A stretch of DNA of 64,000 bases from Scandinavium manionii (GCF_024764775.1 NZ_JALIGC010000040.1:62001-126000); one strand, 5' to 3'. Positions 19,455-30,872 are shown, counted from the stretch's first letter. Notes: generated by a model from the letters alone, not told the origin. Numbers and translations: made by a program.

Positions 19455-20312
19455 GTGAAAGCTGACAACCCTTTTGATCTTTTACTCCCAGCTGAGATGG
19501 CCAAAGTGGCCGAGGAAGCGGGTGTCTATAAAGCAACGAAACAACCGCTCAAAACCTTTTTCCTGGCGATTACTGCGGGTGTGTTCATCTCCATTGCCTT
19601 CGTCTTCTACATTACGTCTACGACAGGCACTGCGGGAATGCCGTTTGGTATTGCCAAGCTGATTGGCGGTATCTGCTTCTCACTGGGTCTTATCCTGTGT
19701 GTCATTTGCGGCGCTGACCTTTTCACCTCCACGGTGCTTATTGTGGTGGCTAAAGCAAGCGGCAAAATCACCTGGGGCCAACTGGCGAAGAACTGGTTCA
19801 ACGTCTATGTTGGTAACCTGATTGGTGCCTTGCTGTTTGTTCTGCTGATGTGGTTATCTGGCGAATATATGACCGCCAACGGAGGGTGGGGACTGAACGT
19901 CCTGCAAACCGCCGACCACAAAATGCATCATACTTTTATCGAGGCTGTGTGCCTGGGTATCCTGGCAAACCTGATGGTCTGTCTGGCGGTCTGGATGAGC
20001 TACTCCGGCCGCAGCCTGATGGATAAAGCAATGATAATGGTGCTGCCAGTGGCCATGTTTGTTGCCAGCGGCTTCGAGCACAGTATCGCGAACATGTTCA
20101 TGATCCCGATGGGTATCGTCGTTCGCAACTTCGCCAGCCCGGAATTCTGGACCGCTATCGGTTCGTCTCCGGACCATTTCTCTCACCTGACTGTCATGAA
20201 CTTCATCACTGATAACCTGATTCCTGTCACTATCGGGAACATTATTGGTGGCGGTCTGTTAGTTGGGTTGACGTACTGGGTCATTTACCTGCGTGGCAGC
20301 GACAAGCATTAA
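19455..20312 (+). CDS. focA: Formate channel FocA
   Basis: 285-residue formate/nitrite transporter family channel, identical in length to E. coli FocA. It moves formate made by PflB across the inner membrane as a pentamer. Six hydrophobic segments are visible, together with the omega-loop region (CGADLFTSTVLIV) and the pore histidine in GFEHSIANMF. The start is GTG at 19455 (GTG-AAA-GCT-GAC), as in E. coli; an upstream ATG at 19413 overlaps the promoter region and is rejected. Operon with pflB 52 bases downstream. Confidence 0.98.
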   Translation: MKADNPFDLLLPAEMAKVAEEAGVYKATKQPLKTFFLAITAGVFISIAFVFYITSTTGTAGMPFGIAKLIGGICFSLGLILCVICGADLFTSTVLIVVAKASGKITWGQLAKNWFNVYVGNLIGALLFVLLMWLSGEYMTANGGWGLNVLQTADHKMHHTFIEAVCLGILANLMVCLAVWMSYSGRSLMDKAMIMVLPVAMFVASGFEHSIANMFMIPMGIVVRNFASPEFWTAIGSSPDHFSHLTVMNFITDNLIPVTIGNIIGGGLLVGLTYWVIYLRGSDKH

Positions 20313-20364
20313 TCGTCGTTTCAGGCAGTAAATTAAGAAATCCACATAAGAAGGTAGGTGTTAC

Positions 20365-22647
<2,283 letters not shown>

Positions 22648-22686
22648 TGTGTTTTGACTGAAAACGTGATGTAAAAAGCGTACAAT

Positions 22687-22717
22687 AAAGGCTCCACACC
22701 TGTGGGGCCTTTTTTTA
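22687..22717 (+). terminator. Terminator after pflB
   Basis: AAAGGCTCCACA-CC-TGTGGGGCCTTT followed by a run of T, 40 bases past the pflB stop. Confidence 0.9.
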
Positions 22718-22853
22718 ACAATGACTCTCCTGTCCCAGCCTGCTTTGCCAGCCATCTATACTATGGGTATCTGTCAAAACAGACTTAACACAGCCGGCTT
22801 TGAGCTGTGCATACACTGGCCCCGGATGGGCCGTATCTGGAGATAACACCGCA
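22718..22853 (+). promoter_or_regulatory. Original pflB-pflA intergenic region
   Basis: Host sequence between the pflB terminator and the original pflA start. It ends with GGAGATAACACCGCA before an ATG, a recognisable ribosome site. It should hold the native pflA promoter, now cut off from the pflA body by the prophage. No promoter hexamers are assigned with confidence. Confidence 0.5.
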
Positions 22854-22883
22854 ATGTCAGTAATTGGTAACTTGTTTTTCTAG
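22854..22883 (+). pseudogene. Displaced 5' remnant of pflA at the left prophage junction
   Basis: ATG-TCA-GTA-ATT-GGT matches the normal enterobacterial PflA start M-S-V-I-G and is then followed by phage DNA encoding N-L-F-F and a TAG stop at 22881. The real continuation (R-I-H-S-F) is at 49795. This shows the prophage entered within codons 2-5 of pflA. The nine-codon remnant keeps the native ribosome site and may still be translated into a short peptide. Confidence 0.85.
22858..22868 (+). repeat. attL core
   Basis: CAGTAATTGGT, 11 bp, identical to the copy at 49784-49794. The flanks differ on both sides of the two copies (TGT/AAC here, AGC/CGC there), which sets the repeat ends. Confidence 0.85.
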
Positions 22884-22945
22884 ATAACCAAATGAAATAA
22901 AAGGATTTATTTCAGGTCACGTCCACATATTGACCATCATCTCCC

Positions 22946-22971
22946 AAGCCCTGCCCTGTGCAGGGCTTTTT
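22946..22971 (+). terminator. Terminator just inside attL
   Basis: AAGCCCTG-CCCTGTG-CAGGGCTT followed by TTT, about 80 bases inside the phage. Reading on the plus strand, it would stop host transcription from pflB entering the prophage antisense to ogr. Confidence 0.75.
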
Positions 22972-23031
22972 GTTGTTCAGAGTTGGCAGATCTGCGCCCT
23001 AAGCAAACTTAATACATACCATCGGATCAAA

Positions 23032-23060
23032 GAGGCCTCGCATTTGCGAGGCCTCGTTTT
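23032..23060. terminator. Long symmetrical terminator after ogr
   Basis: GAGGCCTCGCA-TT-TGCGAGGCCTC, an 11-bp perfect stem followed by GTTTTA on the plus strand. It lies directly at the ogr stop and can end the D-ogr transcript. The plus-strand T run suggests it also stops transcription from the host side. Confidence 0.75.
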
Positions 23061-23280
23061 ACATCCAGGCGATTTGTTGCTGCCCTGTCGACGTCGGATG
23101 AGGTAAAGCCGGTGTCACTTCCCCCGGCTTAACGATGTAGCGCTCGACCGTTTCCGTCGTGACGAAGGTGCAGCTGCAATTGATATTTGTACACTGGTGA
23201 TAACGCTCTTTTGTCGTGTCAGTAAAATAACGGCTGGTGCGGGCATGGGCGGCTGTATGGCATAACGGACAATGGAACAT
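23059..23280 (-). CDS. ogr: Late-gene activator Ogr
   Basis: 73-residue zinc-finger transcription activator, close to the 72 residues of P2 Ogr. It turns on P2 late promoters through the RNA polymerase alpha subunit. Metal ligands are CPLC at the N terminus and CTNINC about 23 residues later. ATG at 23280 (MFHCPLCH) is chosen, with AGGTGAGGTG upstream; an in-frame GTG at 23289 is less likely. Last gene of the late tail operon. Confidence 0.92.
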   Translation of the reverse strand: MFHCPLCHTAAHARTSRYFTDTTKERYHQCTNINCSCTFVTTETVERYIVKPGEVTPALPHPTSTGQQQIAWM

Positions 23281-23361
23281 TTTTATCACCTCACCTTAAT
23301 GATTTAATGTCGCCATTTTATCCATTAAACCCATATAAAACAAATAGATAAATTAAATCAC

Positions 23362-24537
23362 TCACTCATCAGCCACTGCTTCGTACCCCACATCAGAAAG
23401 CCTTACCTCAAGCTCTACGCCCGTCGTGAAGCCGTTATTGTTGAGGATATGGGTCACCTTACTGATTAACCATGCCTGCTCGTCTATAACGTGCTTAAAG
23501 CCTGACACCCTGACCGGCATTTCCGGGAAAATATCTTCCCGGCCCGTCGCGAGGGTGATTGAGAACTCAGCGACGCCGCGCTGCAATTTATCCCACTTCG
23601 CCTGAGCTGCACGCATGGCCTGCGCCTTTGATGCGTAAATAGTGGTCATGGCGAAAACGTTATCCGACTCACCGGCCATATACTCGCCCTCGCGGGCTTC
23701 CTGCTCTTTCTGCTTTTTCGACTTTGCGGTGCTGCTGACCGGTTTCGCTTTTGGATGCTGGAGCGCCCGAAGGTGCTGCTCTTTCGGCTTACGCTTCAGC
23801 TTTACCTGTTGCGCCTGCTTCTGAGGCTTCGGATCTTTGGTATGCAGCCATTTGGCCGTCACGCCGGTATACGCTCCCCGGTCAGCAATCGCGAACTGAT
23901 GCCGGTCACCATCACTGCGCTGAATAGTGATTTGTGGGATTGGCTTACCGCTGGCCGTCACGCCGCTCCCGGCTTTGAGCATCAGCAATTTGCCCGCCTT
24001 GACCGACACCGCACCACCGTTCCGCTCGGCGAGGCGGGTCAGGAATACCGAGTCGGACTCCTGCGACTGGTCAATATGCGGGATGCGGATGTTTGCGAGC
24101 GATTCCGCCACGCTGGCCGTGAGTTTATTGCGGGATGCAATTGCCCCCACCACCGCGCCGAGCGTGGTGTCATGCCAGGACTCTTCCCGGCGTGAATTGA
24201 GCGTTCCGCGAAAATCTGCACTCCGCGCCCGTAACGTCACCGTGTCCGGTGCGCCGTGGTGCTCCACCTCATCGACGGTAAAATCACCTTTCCCCACCAG
24301 GGCAAAACCTTTCCAACCGAGATAAAGCGACAGCACCGCCCCGCGCACCGGCAGCTCGACCAGCCCGTCACTATCGTCGAGCTCGATGTCGAGCTGGTCA
24401 GCCTCAAACCCGCGATTGTCGGTCATAGTCAGGTTAATCAGCCTGTCACTGATATTGCCGGTGATGTCCTTGCTGTTGAGCGTCAGCATAAACTGAGGCG
24501 TCAGGGTTGCGCCTGAGCCGGTGACGATATCCGGCAT
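23362..24537 (-). CDS. Late control/tail protein D (baseplate hub)
   Basis: 391 residues, similar in size to P2 gpD (387). It forms the hub of the tail end, joining tape measure and spike, and is related to T4 gp27. The start MPDIVTGSGATLTPQF is normal for the family. A long lysine- and glutamine-rich insert lies around residues 240-290 (PKPQKQAQQVKLKRKPKEQ). Intact, but its partners T and FI/FII are lost. Confidence 0.93.
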   Translation of the reverse strand: MPDIVTGSGATLTPQFMLTLNSKDITGNISDRLINLTMTDNRGFEADQLDIELDDSDGLVELPVRGAVLSLYLGWKGFALVGKGDFTVDEVEHHGAPDTVTLRARSADFRGTLNSRREESWHDTTLGAVVGAIASRNKLTASVAESLANIRIPHIDQSQESDSVFLTRLAERNGGAVSVKAGKLLMLKAGSGVTASGKPIPQITIQRSDGDRHQFAIADRGAYTGVTAKWLHTKDPKPQKQAQQVKLKRKPKEQHLRALQHPKAKPVSSTAKSKKQKEQEAREGEYMAGESDNVFAMTTIYASKAQAMRAAQAKWDKLQRGVAEFSITLATGREDIFPEMPVRVSGFKHVIDEQAWLISKVTHILNNNGFTTGVELEVRLSDVGYEAVADE

Positions 24538-24539
24538 AA

Positions 24540-25007
24540 TTAACCTCCCACCAGTGAAAGCACATCGCCCGCCTTACCGACAAGAGATTCGGCCTGCTTA
24601 CCAATATCGCCATAGAGCGCCGCAAGGGAATCATCGACGCGCGTCAGTGACAGCGTGAAGCTGATTTTTCGCGGGGAGCCATCAGCGAAAAAGACGGTGC
24701 CGGTTTCGCTCACGTTGGTAATGACAAACATCCCGTAAATGGTGCCGGTGCCGGAAATCAGGGGCCACGCCCGGCCCTCATCCGCCATCGTATAGAGCGC
24801 CAGCATCGAGAGCTGCCCGCCGGTCATTTCAGGGTACAAGTCGCCAGTGAGCGTAATTTTGTCTTCGCCGGGGCCGAGGAACTGAAAGGCGTCACGCTTC
24901 CCGACCCGGCTGTTTGACGGCCACTGGTAATCCGCACTGCGCTGCAAACTCTGATAAGGCAGCGACTGGCGAATAAACACAAACATTCCAAGAGTGAGCA
25001 TCATCAT
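24540..25007 (-). CDS. Tail assembly protein U
   Basis: 155 residues, like P2 gpU (159), a tail-tube terminator/completion protein. The segment LGMFVFIRQSLPYQ and the end SLVGG are typical. It follows the truncated T gene directly and overlaps nothing. Intact frame. An ATG cluster at 25007, 25004 and 25001 leaves the exact start open. Confidence 0.9.
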   Translation of the reverse strand: MMMLTLGMFVFIRQSLPYQSLQRSADYQWPSNSRVGKRDAFQFLGPGEDKITLTGDLYPEMTGGQLSMLALYTMADEGRAWPLISGTGTIYGMFVITNVSETGTVFFADGSPRKISFTLSLTRVDDSLAALYGDIGKQAESLVGKAGDVLSLVGG

Positions 25008-25015
25008 CAGGCTCC

Positions 25016-25794
25016 TTAATCATGCATCATGCTGGCGCGGGCTTTGGCTCGCTTGTTGCGCTCGTATTTTTCAAGCGCATCCTGCAACTGGTTACCGAGC
25101 TGGCCGCCCGGCGCCCCGCCGCCCTGTAACTGGATTTGATAGGTTGGGCTGCTCTGGTCGATGTACGTGCGACCGGCGGGCGCGGTGACCGGCTGATATG
25201 CCTGATAGCCACCGTATGAGCTGGTCGCCGGAATGTATCCACCACCCTGCCCGACCGGCTGCGCCTTTGCCGTTGCGGCATCGATGGTGCCCGATTCCTT
25301 TTTAACGATGCCGAGCTTTTCGAGGATCACATCAAGGCCGCCGCGCAGCTTGTTGAAGATATTCAGCGGCAGCATCAACGCATCCCCCAGCGCCCGGCCA
25401 AACGCCACCCCGGCATTTTTGCAGCCGTCTAAGGTTTCCTGCGTGGCTTTTACCGGCGCGATAAGGTCTTTAAACCATTTCCAGACTGCGCCGAGTTTCT
25501 GGCCGAGCCCGTCAAAAACGGGAGCCAGCGGGGCGAACATCTCATCCACCGGCGAAAATGCTTCAATAAGCCCCTGCACCACACCCGAGAAAACGGCGCT
25601 GATGGGCTCCCAGTATTTGCGGATGAGTAGCGCCCCGCCGACGACTGTCGCCACAACCGCAGTGACCACGGCGACAACCGCCCAAAGGGGCCACGAGATG
25701 GCCCCTATTACAGCAGCCGCGGCAGCGCCAATTGTCGAAAGGGCAAGGCTTAACATGCCCGCCGCTGCAACGATGGCATTGATACCCGCGATTC
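25016..25794 (-). pseudogene. Tape measure protein T, C-terminal remnant
   Basis: About 259 residues of the C-terminal end of a P2 T-type tape measure (P2 T is about 815 residues). Hydrophobic and glycine-rich stretches (AVVAVVTAVVATVVGG) and the tail segment QLQDALEKYERNKRAKARASMMHD region fit the family. Upstream it runs directly into the truncated FI sheath gene in another frame near 25795. The N-terminal two thirds, E, E' and FII are gone. Confidence 0.88.
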
Positions 25795-26618
25795 CCCCAG
25801 AAGCGAAAACCGTCTTTGCGGATAATCGTGGTGATGCCTGCCTCGTTCAGCAGATCGGCATCGGTGCCCGGTTCCTGCAAATCCCAGAATACCGACGCAC
25901 TGATACCGGTGACGCCATTCACGCCGACGTTTGACAGGGTTTTGTGCCAGCCGGTGTCATTGTCGATTTTCGCTCGCAGACCGAGCGCTCGCGCGGTGGC
26001 GTACGCCGTTTCCGTCGCGTTAGCCGTGGTATCCCACGACAGGAAATCCGGCCAGATGACCATCAGCTCGCGGGCGCTGAAGTTGTCGCGGTATTTGATG
26101 GCCTCAGAAATGGTTTTGCAGCCCCAGGCGCTGACATAGCCGAAAGCCCGCAATTTTTGCGCCACCGGCACAAGTGCGGTCGCCACCTCCAGTGAATCGA
26201 GACCCGGCACGCCGAGAATACGCGGCTTGACGCCAGTCACCGCCTGCGCGGTCAACAGTGCTTTCAGCCCGGTATATTTCCCGTTCTCATCGGTGGTGCC
26301 GATGATGTTAGAAATCGTCTGCGCCTGCGCCGCTTCCTCATCGTCGCCGGTGCCTTCTTCCACACGCACAACAATGGTCACCGGCTTTGACTGGTCAGCG
26401 ATGGCCTGTAGCGAACTGGCGAGCGTGCCTTTGGTACCGGCTTTCCCGATGACGCTTTGCGGGTTGGTAATTAACACCGGCTCATTGAGCGGGAAGGTCT
26501 CGACGTCAGCATCGCTGGCCGTGCAGATCATGCCGACAATGGCGGTGGAAACCGTGGAAATGATGCGCGTGCCGTCGTTGACTTCGACGACCTGCACACC
26601 GTGATGAAAATCACTCAT
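25795..26618 (-). pseudogene. Tail sheath protein FI, truncated
   Basis: Starts MSDFHHGVQVVEVNDG with GGAGTTAAACGG upstream and runs about 275 residues to DGFRFWG, where sheath proteins normally continue with S-R-T-C. The reading frame then passes into T DNA out of frame, giving a spurious cysteine/glycine-rich tail to 25563. P2 FI has 396 residues, so about 120 are missing. Without sheath no contractile tail can form. Confidence 0.9.
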
Positions 26619-26713
26619 CCGTTTAACTCCGTTGGGTTGGGGTGCAACCATTTTCTGTTGTGTGTGCAACAGGTGCGACGGAATGGCGTTGGCGGGGATC
26701 TAACACAACAAAC

Positions 26714-26737
26714 AAAAAGCCCTCCGGGTGGAGGGCT
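26714..26737 (-). terminator. Terminator after tail fibre assembly gene
   Basis: On the minus strand AGCCCTCC-ACCC-GGAGGGCT is followed by TTTTGTTTG. It ends the V-W-J-I-H-G operon six bases after the G stop and before FI. Confidence 0.88.
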
Positions 26738-26742
26738 ACGAT

Positions 26743-27162
26743 TTATTCGGGCATCACCGGCCAGTCGACCGGGCCGGTCACTGACACCGTACTGATTTTT
26801 TCAATGTCATCGATGTGATCCAGTACAGCGGTCAGTTTTGCCGATTCGGCTTCACTTAACGCCCGACCGGCCTGTAACTTGAGCTGAATAACCCCGACTG
26901 ACTGCATCGCTTCACTGATGAGGGTTTGCTTTTGTGCTTCGGCAATGGCCGGGTAATCAGTCTCAATGGCTTTCAGCACCGGCTGACCATACTCATCAGG
27001 CACAATAGAATGGCCTTTGGTTTGCCCTTCGATTAAATGTTGATACCAGCGGTCAGAGATTGCCTGCGCATCAGCAGGCCAGCTTCCCGCCGCTTCATAA
27101 AGCGACCGGTCAGCTTCAAAATAAAAGCCCGACATTTCAGCGCTGTAATAAATGATATTCAT
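26743..27162 (-). CDS. Tail fibre assembly protein G
   Basis: 139-residue caudovirus tail fibre assembly chaperone. The start MNIIYYSAEMSGFY and the central ISDRWYQHLIEGQTKG region are family hallmarks. ATG at 27162 is chosen; it sits three bases after the H stop. An upstream in-frame ATG at 27180 overlaps H and is rejected. It helps fold the fibre H encoded just before it. Confidence 0.9.
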   Translation of the reverse strand: MNIIYYSAEMSGFYFEADRSLYEAAGSWPADAQAISDRWYQHLIEGQTKGHSIVPDEYGQPVLKAIETDYPAIAEAQKQTLISEAMQSVGVIQLKLQAGRALSEAESAKLTAVLDHIDDIEKISTVSVTGPVDWPVMPE

Positions 27163-27163
27163 A

Positions 27164-29077
27164 TCAGTACCCCACCGCATGAATGAGTACCGCGACCTGC
27201 CCGACGCTACCGTACGCCCTGTTTGCCATCACCACGCAGCCAGTCTTCGTTTTAGACACAAGCTGGAACATCCCCTCGGTGCCGGTGTTGTTATTCACGT
27301 TTAACGTGCTGACTGAAATCGACAGACATGCCGACGGGAAAGCTTTCGGGAAGGTGATTGTCTGCGTCTTTTCACTGGTCATGGTCGCTCCCTGAAGCCA
27401 CTGCTCAATGATGCCGGTACTGCCGCACTGCCACCAACCGTTCGCCGCTTTAGATGCGGAGTTGGGTGCGCCATAAGAGCCTTTGGGCTGGAATCGCCCG
27501 TCGCTTTCGGCTTTGGTATATGCGCCTGAGCGAGGCATATAACCCGCATCCGATTGCGCTTTGGTGTAATAGCGCGCATCAAAGTTGGCAAAATTGACCA
27601 GACCTAATTTATTGATGGTCACATCACCGTTTGTCAGATTGACCGAGAATGGCCGGAGACTGTTGTAGCCGCCGTACTGGTTACCGGAGTTCGTGAGCAT
27701 CAGATATAAATTGCTGCCGTCCTGACGCCACAGCGTTCCGTAATTGCCATACACCATCCGATAGCTATTAGCCGAGGTAGTTTGCACCTCGGCGGCCACC
27801 TTCAGCGTGCCGCTGACGGTATCACCTCCTTTTGACACTGCGCCAATGTCAGCCGGTGTGGGCTTGTTTGCCGCGTCATACTGTTTAGTCCAGGCTGACC
27901 AGGCTCCGCTGTACATCGTGCGGATGTAAGAGCGTGAATGGTTATACATCCGGTAAATCTGCGTGACGCCAGCGTGTTTATACACTTCGAGTGACCCGGC
28001 ATTCGGTTCCGGGTAGTTCTTCCCGCTTACCGCCTGCGCGTTAGCTGCCTGGTAATACAGCCCCGGCGTGGTGTATGCGTTCAGGTCAATTGCATTACCG
28101 ATGCTCACCGCCTGACCGTTAAAGATATCCTGCGCAGTAATACTGATATCTCCCGTCAGCGCCCGGCCGTTCACCTTGCGGCTGCCCGGTACGCGCCCGT
28201 TAGCATTGTCATTCGCGGCTTTCACCGCCTTCAAGGTTGCAGCGAGTGTTTCAGACGTGCTGTCGGTCGCACTGCTGAGCTGCACAATACCTTTTTGCGC
28301 TGTGGTCGCGTCCTGAGCCGTGTATTTGCCTTTGGCGAGGTCATATGTGGCTTTCACTGCTTTCGGCGTTGCAGCGAGCGTCTCAGACGTACTGTCGGTC
28401 GCACTACTGAGCTGCACAATACCCTTTTGCGCCGTAGTCGCGTCCTGAGCCGTGTATTTGCCTTTAGCAAGGTCATATGCCGTCTTCACCGCTTTCGGCG
28501 TCGCAGCGAGCGCCTCAGACGCGCTGTCGGTGGCGCTGCTGAGTTGGGTAAAACCTTTCTCTTTCAGCGTGGCGTCAGGATGGCGGCGCGATTGTTCGTG
28601 CTCCGCGATTTTGTCGTCAACGTAATCCTGCGTTGCCATCACCATTGATGAATCGATGGCGAGATCGACCGACTCAAGGTCGGACAGGATGATGACCATG
28701 CGCAGGGTCTGCGCCCGGCCTGAACCTTCTTCGAGTTTTGGTTTATAGCTCTCGGCCATATTGCCGACGGCGACCAGCGTGCCGGTGTCATCGTACAACC
28801 CCATTTCACGCAGCCAGAAGCCGCCCGTTTCCGGCGGGATGACCAGCTCGGCCACCACGTAATTTTTCTTCTTGTTGTCCTGGCTGATTTTGTTAAGCGC
28901 ATGACGCCAGACCTCATTGATGAGTTTTGTCTGGCCGGTGTTCGGCTCGGGCAGCGTGCCGCCCCCGTCACCGACAGCCATCGCCACGATGTTGACCTTT
29001 TTGCCACCCGGCGTCAGTGCGGCCGCAAATTTTGCCGCCCCGGCCGCGGTGACCACTGTTTTATATTTCACTGTCAT
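27164..29077 (-). CDS. Tail fibre protein H
   Basis: 637-residue P2-type receptor-binding fibre. The N-terminal ~150 residues are the conserved baseplate-attachment part (MTVKYKTVVTAAGAAKFA; WLREMGLYDDTG). Residues 180-287 hold a tandem 44-residue repeat (two full copies and part of a third). The distal part has pyocin-like knob repeats and a C-terminal GSTGIIEQWLQG domain region found in host-range tips. It is uninterrupted although the tail cannot be built, suggesting recent damage elsewhere. Confidence 0.92.
   Translation of the reverse strand: MTVKYKTVVTAAGAAKFAAALTPGGKKVNIVAMAVGDGGGTLPEPNTGQTKLINEVWRHALNKISQDNKKKNYVVAELVIPPETGGFWLREMGLYDDTGTLVAVGNMAESYKPKLEEGSGRAQTLRMVIILSDLESVDLAIDSSMVMATQDYVDDKIAEHEQSRRHPDATLKEKGFTQLSSATDSASEALAATPKAVKTAYDLAKGKYTAQDATTAQKGIVQLSSATDSTSETLAATPKAVKATYDLAKGKYTAQDATTAQKGIVQLSSATDSTSETLAATLKAVKAANDNANGRVPGSRKVNGRALTGDISITAQDIFNGQAVSIGNAIDLNAYTTPGLYYQAANAQAVSGKNYPEPNAGSLEVYKHAGVTQIYRMYNHSRSYIRTMYSGAWSAWTKQYDAANKPTPADIGAVSKGGDTVSGTLKVAAEVQTTSANSYRMVYGNYGTLWRQDGSNLYLMLTNSGNQYGGYNSLRPFSVNLTNGDVTINKLGLVNFANFDARYYTKAQSDAGYMPRSGAYTKAESDGRFQPKGSYGAPNSASKAANGWWQCGSTGIIEQWLQGATMTSEKTQTITFPKAFPSACLSISVSTLNVNNNTGTEGMFQLVSKTKTGCVVMANRAYGSVGQVAVLIHAVGY
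28217..28540 (-). repeat. Tandem 132-bp repeat inside the tail fibre gene
   Basis: Two complete 44-codon units beginning SSATDS and a partial third; the second differs from the first by few changes. Units carry AATPKAVKxxYDLAKGKYTAQDA. Such repeats set fibre shaft length and can expand or contract by recombination. Confidence 0.85.
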
Positions 29078-29088
29078 TCTGCTCTCAC

Positions 29089-29619
29089 TTAACCCGGATA
29101 CACGGTAATGATGTCGCCGTCATAACTGACGCCCCCGGCGAAGAGATAACCGGCCACGTCCTGAATGATGTTGAGCCCGATAAGATGGCGACTGGCTGGT
29201 TTGGCATCGGCGATGAGCCGCTCCATCTCGAGATACATTTCCTCGGTGATGCCGGTTTCAAGCACGCCGATATCGAGGCGAAAGGTGCCGGGCGGGTCAC
29301 TGGTTTCCCACCATTCCGTCACGTTAATCACATACCCCAGCGGCTCGACCACGCGGCGTACTGCGCCGATGGTGCCTTTGCGCCGGTGAATGTAAAAAGC
29401 CGCCCGAATCACGTCGCGTTTGGTCTCTTCCGGCCAGTCGCTATCCCAGCGGTCGACGGAATACGCCCAGGCGAGCCACGGCAGCAGATTCACCGGGCAG
29501 TCGTTCGGGTTCCATAACCGGCGTAACGGGATCGGGGTGTTTTCGATATCTGCACAGGCGCGGGCTGCGGCCACCTCCAGCGGCGATGACCCGACCGGCA
29601 GAAGTCTTGCCTCACTCAT
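29089..29619 (-). CDS. Baseplate protein I
   Basis: 176 residues, exactly the P2 gpI length. Start ATG 29619 (MSEARLLPVGSSPLE) overlaps the end of J by eight bases; the upstream extension in the same frame lies within J and is not used. The segment LLPWLAWAYSVDRWD is diagnostic. It is a baseplate wedge component. Confidence 0.93.
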   Translation of the reverse strand: MSEARLLPVGSSPLEVAAARACADIENTPIPLRRLWNPNDCPVNLLPWLAWAYSVDRWDSDWPEETKRDVIRAAFYIHRRKGTIGAVRRVVEPLGYVINVTEWWETSDPPGTFRLDIGVLETGITEEMYLEMERLIADAKPASRHLIGLNIIQDVAGYLFAGGVSYDGDIITVYPG

Positions 29620-30520
29620 CCGAGCCCCCGAGCCTGATTTGATAATCAGAGCAGAAAGACGCCTGCGTTTTATCGAGCACGATGTCAGCGGCCGGGGCCG
29701 CCAGCTCGACCCGTTGCACCCCTTCCACATGCAGGGCGGCGTAAATGGCAGACTGACGAATGTCACGCCCGAGCCGGTGCTGAGCGCTGATGTAGGCTTT
29801 CAGTTTTGCTTCTGCTGCGGCGCGGATGGGTTCGCTTTCCGGGCCGGGGTAGATGTAAAGCGTCGCGTCGATGGTGTAGTTAACAACTGCCGCCGACTGG
29901 ACGGTCACCCGGTCGGCCACCGGTCTGACGTCTTCGCCGTTAAGTGCGTTACGCACCACGGTCAGCAGCGCATCCGATGCAGCGCCGTTATCCTCGCGAG
30001 AAAGCACGGAAATGGTCACGCACGCAGGCTCAGGGCTGATAACGGAAATGTCAGCGACGCGACCGTCGGCGCTGCGGCCGTGAAACTCATACGCCCCTAC
30101 CGGCCCCGCGACGCTTAAGCCCTCAAAAGCCTGTTGCGCCCGCAGACGAAAATCCGTGTCGGACTCCATGACCGCCGGTGTCGGCGGGATGGTGCTGTCG
30201 TCGGCCGGGGTGATAATCAGGCGGGCGGTATTGGTGTTCGCGGCCATCACATCGAGGTCGTTGTTTTCGGCGTACGCCAGCGTGACGGCCAGCGCAGCCT
30301 CGTTCACTCGCTGACGCCATAACACTTCGCGGTATGAATTTTCCTCCAGATATTTGACCAGCGGATCGGACTCCAGTGCGAGCGTGCGGGCGATAGCCTC
30401 CTGCTGTTCTTCCGGGTAGAGCGAAATCAGGGTCGCCTTACGCTCGACGAGGATGGATTCATAATCCAGCGTTTCCACCACGTCGGGCGCGGGGAGCTGG
30501 CTCAGGTCGATAATGGCCAT
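29612..30520 (-). CDS. Baseplate assembly protein J
   Basis: 302 residues, exactly the P2 gpJ length, a T4 gp6-like wedge protein. Start MAIIDLSQLPAPDVVE and the LYIYPGPESEPI segment are typical. It follows W by four bases. Confidence 0.95.
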   Translation of the reverse strand: MAIIDLSQLPAPDVVETLDYESILVERKATLISLYPEEQQEAIARTLALESDPLVKYLEENSYREVLWRQRVNEAALAVTLAYAENNDLDVMAANTNTARLIITPADDSTIPPTPAVMESDTDFRLRAQQAFEGLSVAGPVGAYEFHGRSADGRVADISVISPEPACVTISVLSREDNGAASDALLTVVRNALNGEDVRPVADRVTVQSAAVVNYTIDATLYIYPGPESEPIRAAAEAKLKAYISAQHRLGRDIRQSAIYAALHVEGVQRVELAAPAADIVLDKTQASFCSDYQIRLGGSDE

Positions 30521-30524
30521 AGGT

Positions 30525-30872
30525 TCAACTCACTGGAATAGTCAGGGATAAAGGGGCGGCTGAGTCTTTAATTTCACCGGTCAGCTCAACCATCATCTGA
30601 CCGTTAAACTGGCGCTCAATCGTCAGCGACGTGATGGTGACGCGAGGCTCCCACTTCAGCAGCGCCATATAACAGGCACACATCATCTGAAGGTTCAGCG
30701 CATCGTTTTGCGGCATATCAATCAGGGAAGACAGCAGCGAGCCGTAATCACGGCGCATCACCCGCGAGCCGACCGGCGTGCGCAGAATATCGCTCACGCT
30801 CTGACGAATATGATCTGCATCGGATATAGCGAGGCCGGTGTCGCGGTTCATGCCGAGGTAGCGCATCGTCAT
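30525..30872 (-). CDS. Baseplate assembly protein W
   Basis: 115 residues, the P2 gpW length; gp25-like lysozyme-fold wedge protein without lysozyme activity. MTMRYLGMNRDTGLAI start and RRDYGSLLSSLIDMP are characteristic. Its ATG overlaps the V stop by four bases, indicating coupled translation. Confidence 0.95.
   Translation of the reverse strand: MTMRYLGMNRDTGLAISDADHIRQSVSDILRTPVGSRVMRRDYGSLLSSLIDMPQNDALNLQMMCACYMALLKWEPRVTITSLTIERQFNGQMMVELTGEIKDSAAPLSLTIPVS

Noticed and set aside
22718..23058. tRNA or small RNA gene as attachment site
   Set aside because: No tRNA fold is seen; the core repeat matches the start of pflA instead.
25563..25793. Cys/Gly-rich extension of the FI frame (368-residue reading frame)
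   Set aside because: This part is the T gene read in the wrong frame after the deletion; composition and position show it is not a domain.
26656..26671. TGTTG-N6-CAACA dyad as an Ogr-activated late promoter of FI
   Set aside because: The spacing is wrong for the P2 late promoter dyad, and a start 55 bases downstream would fall inside FI.
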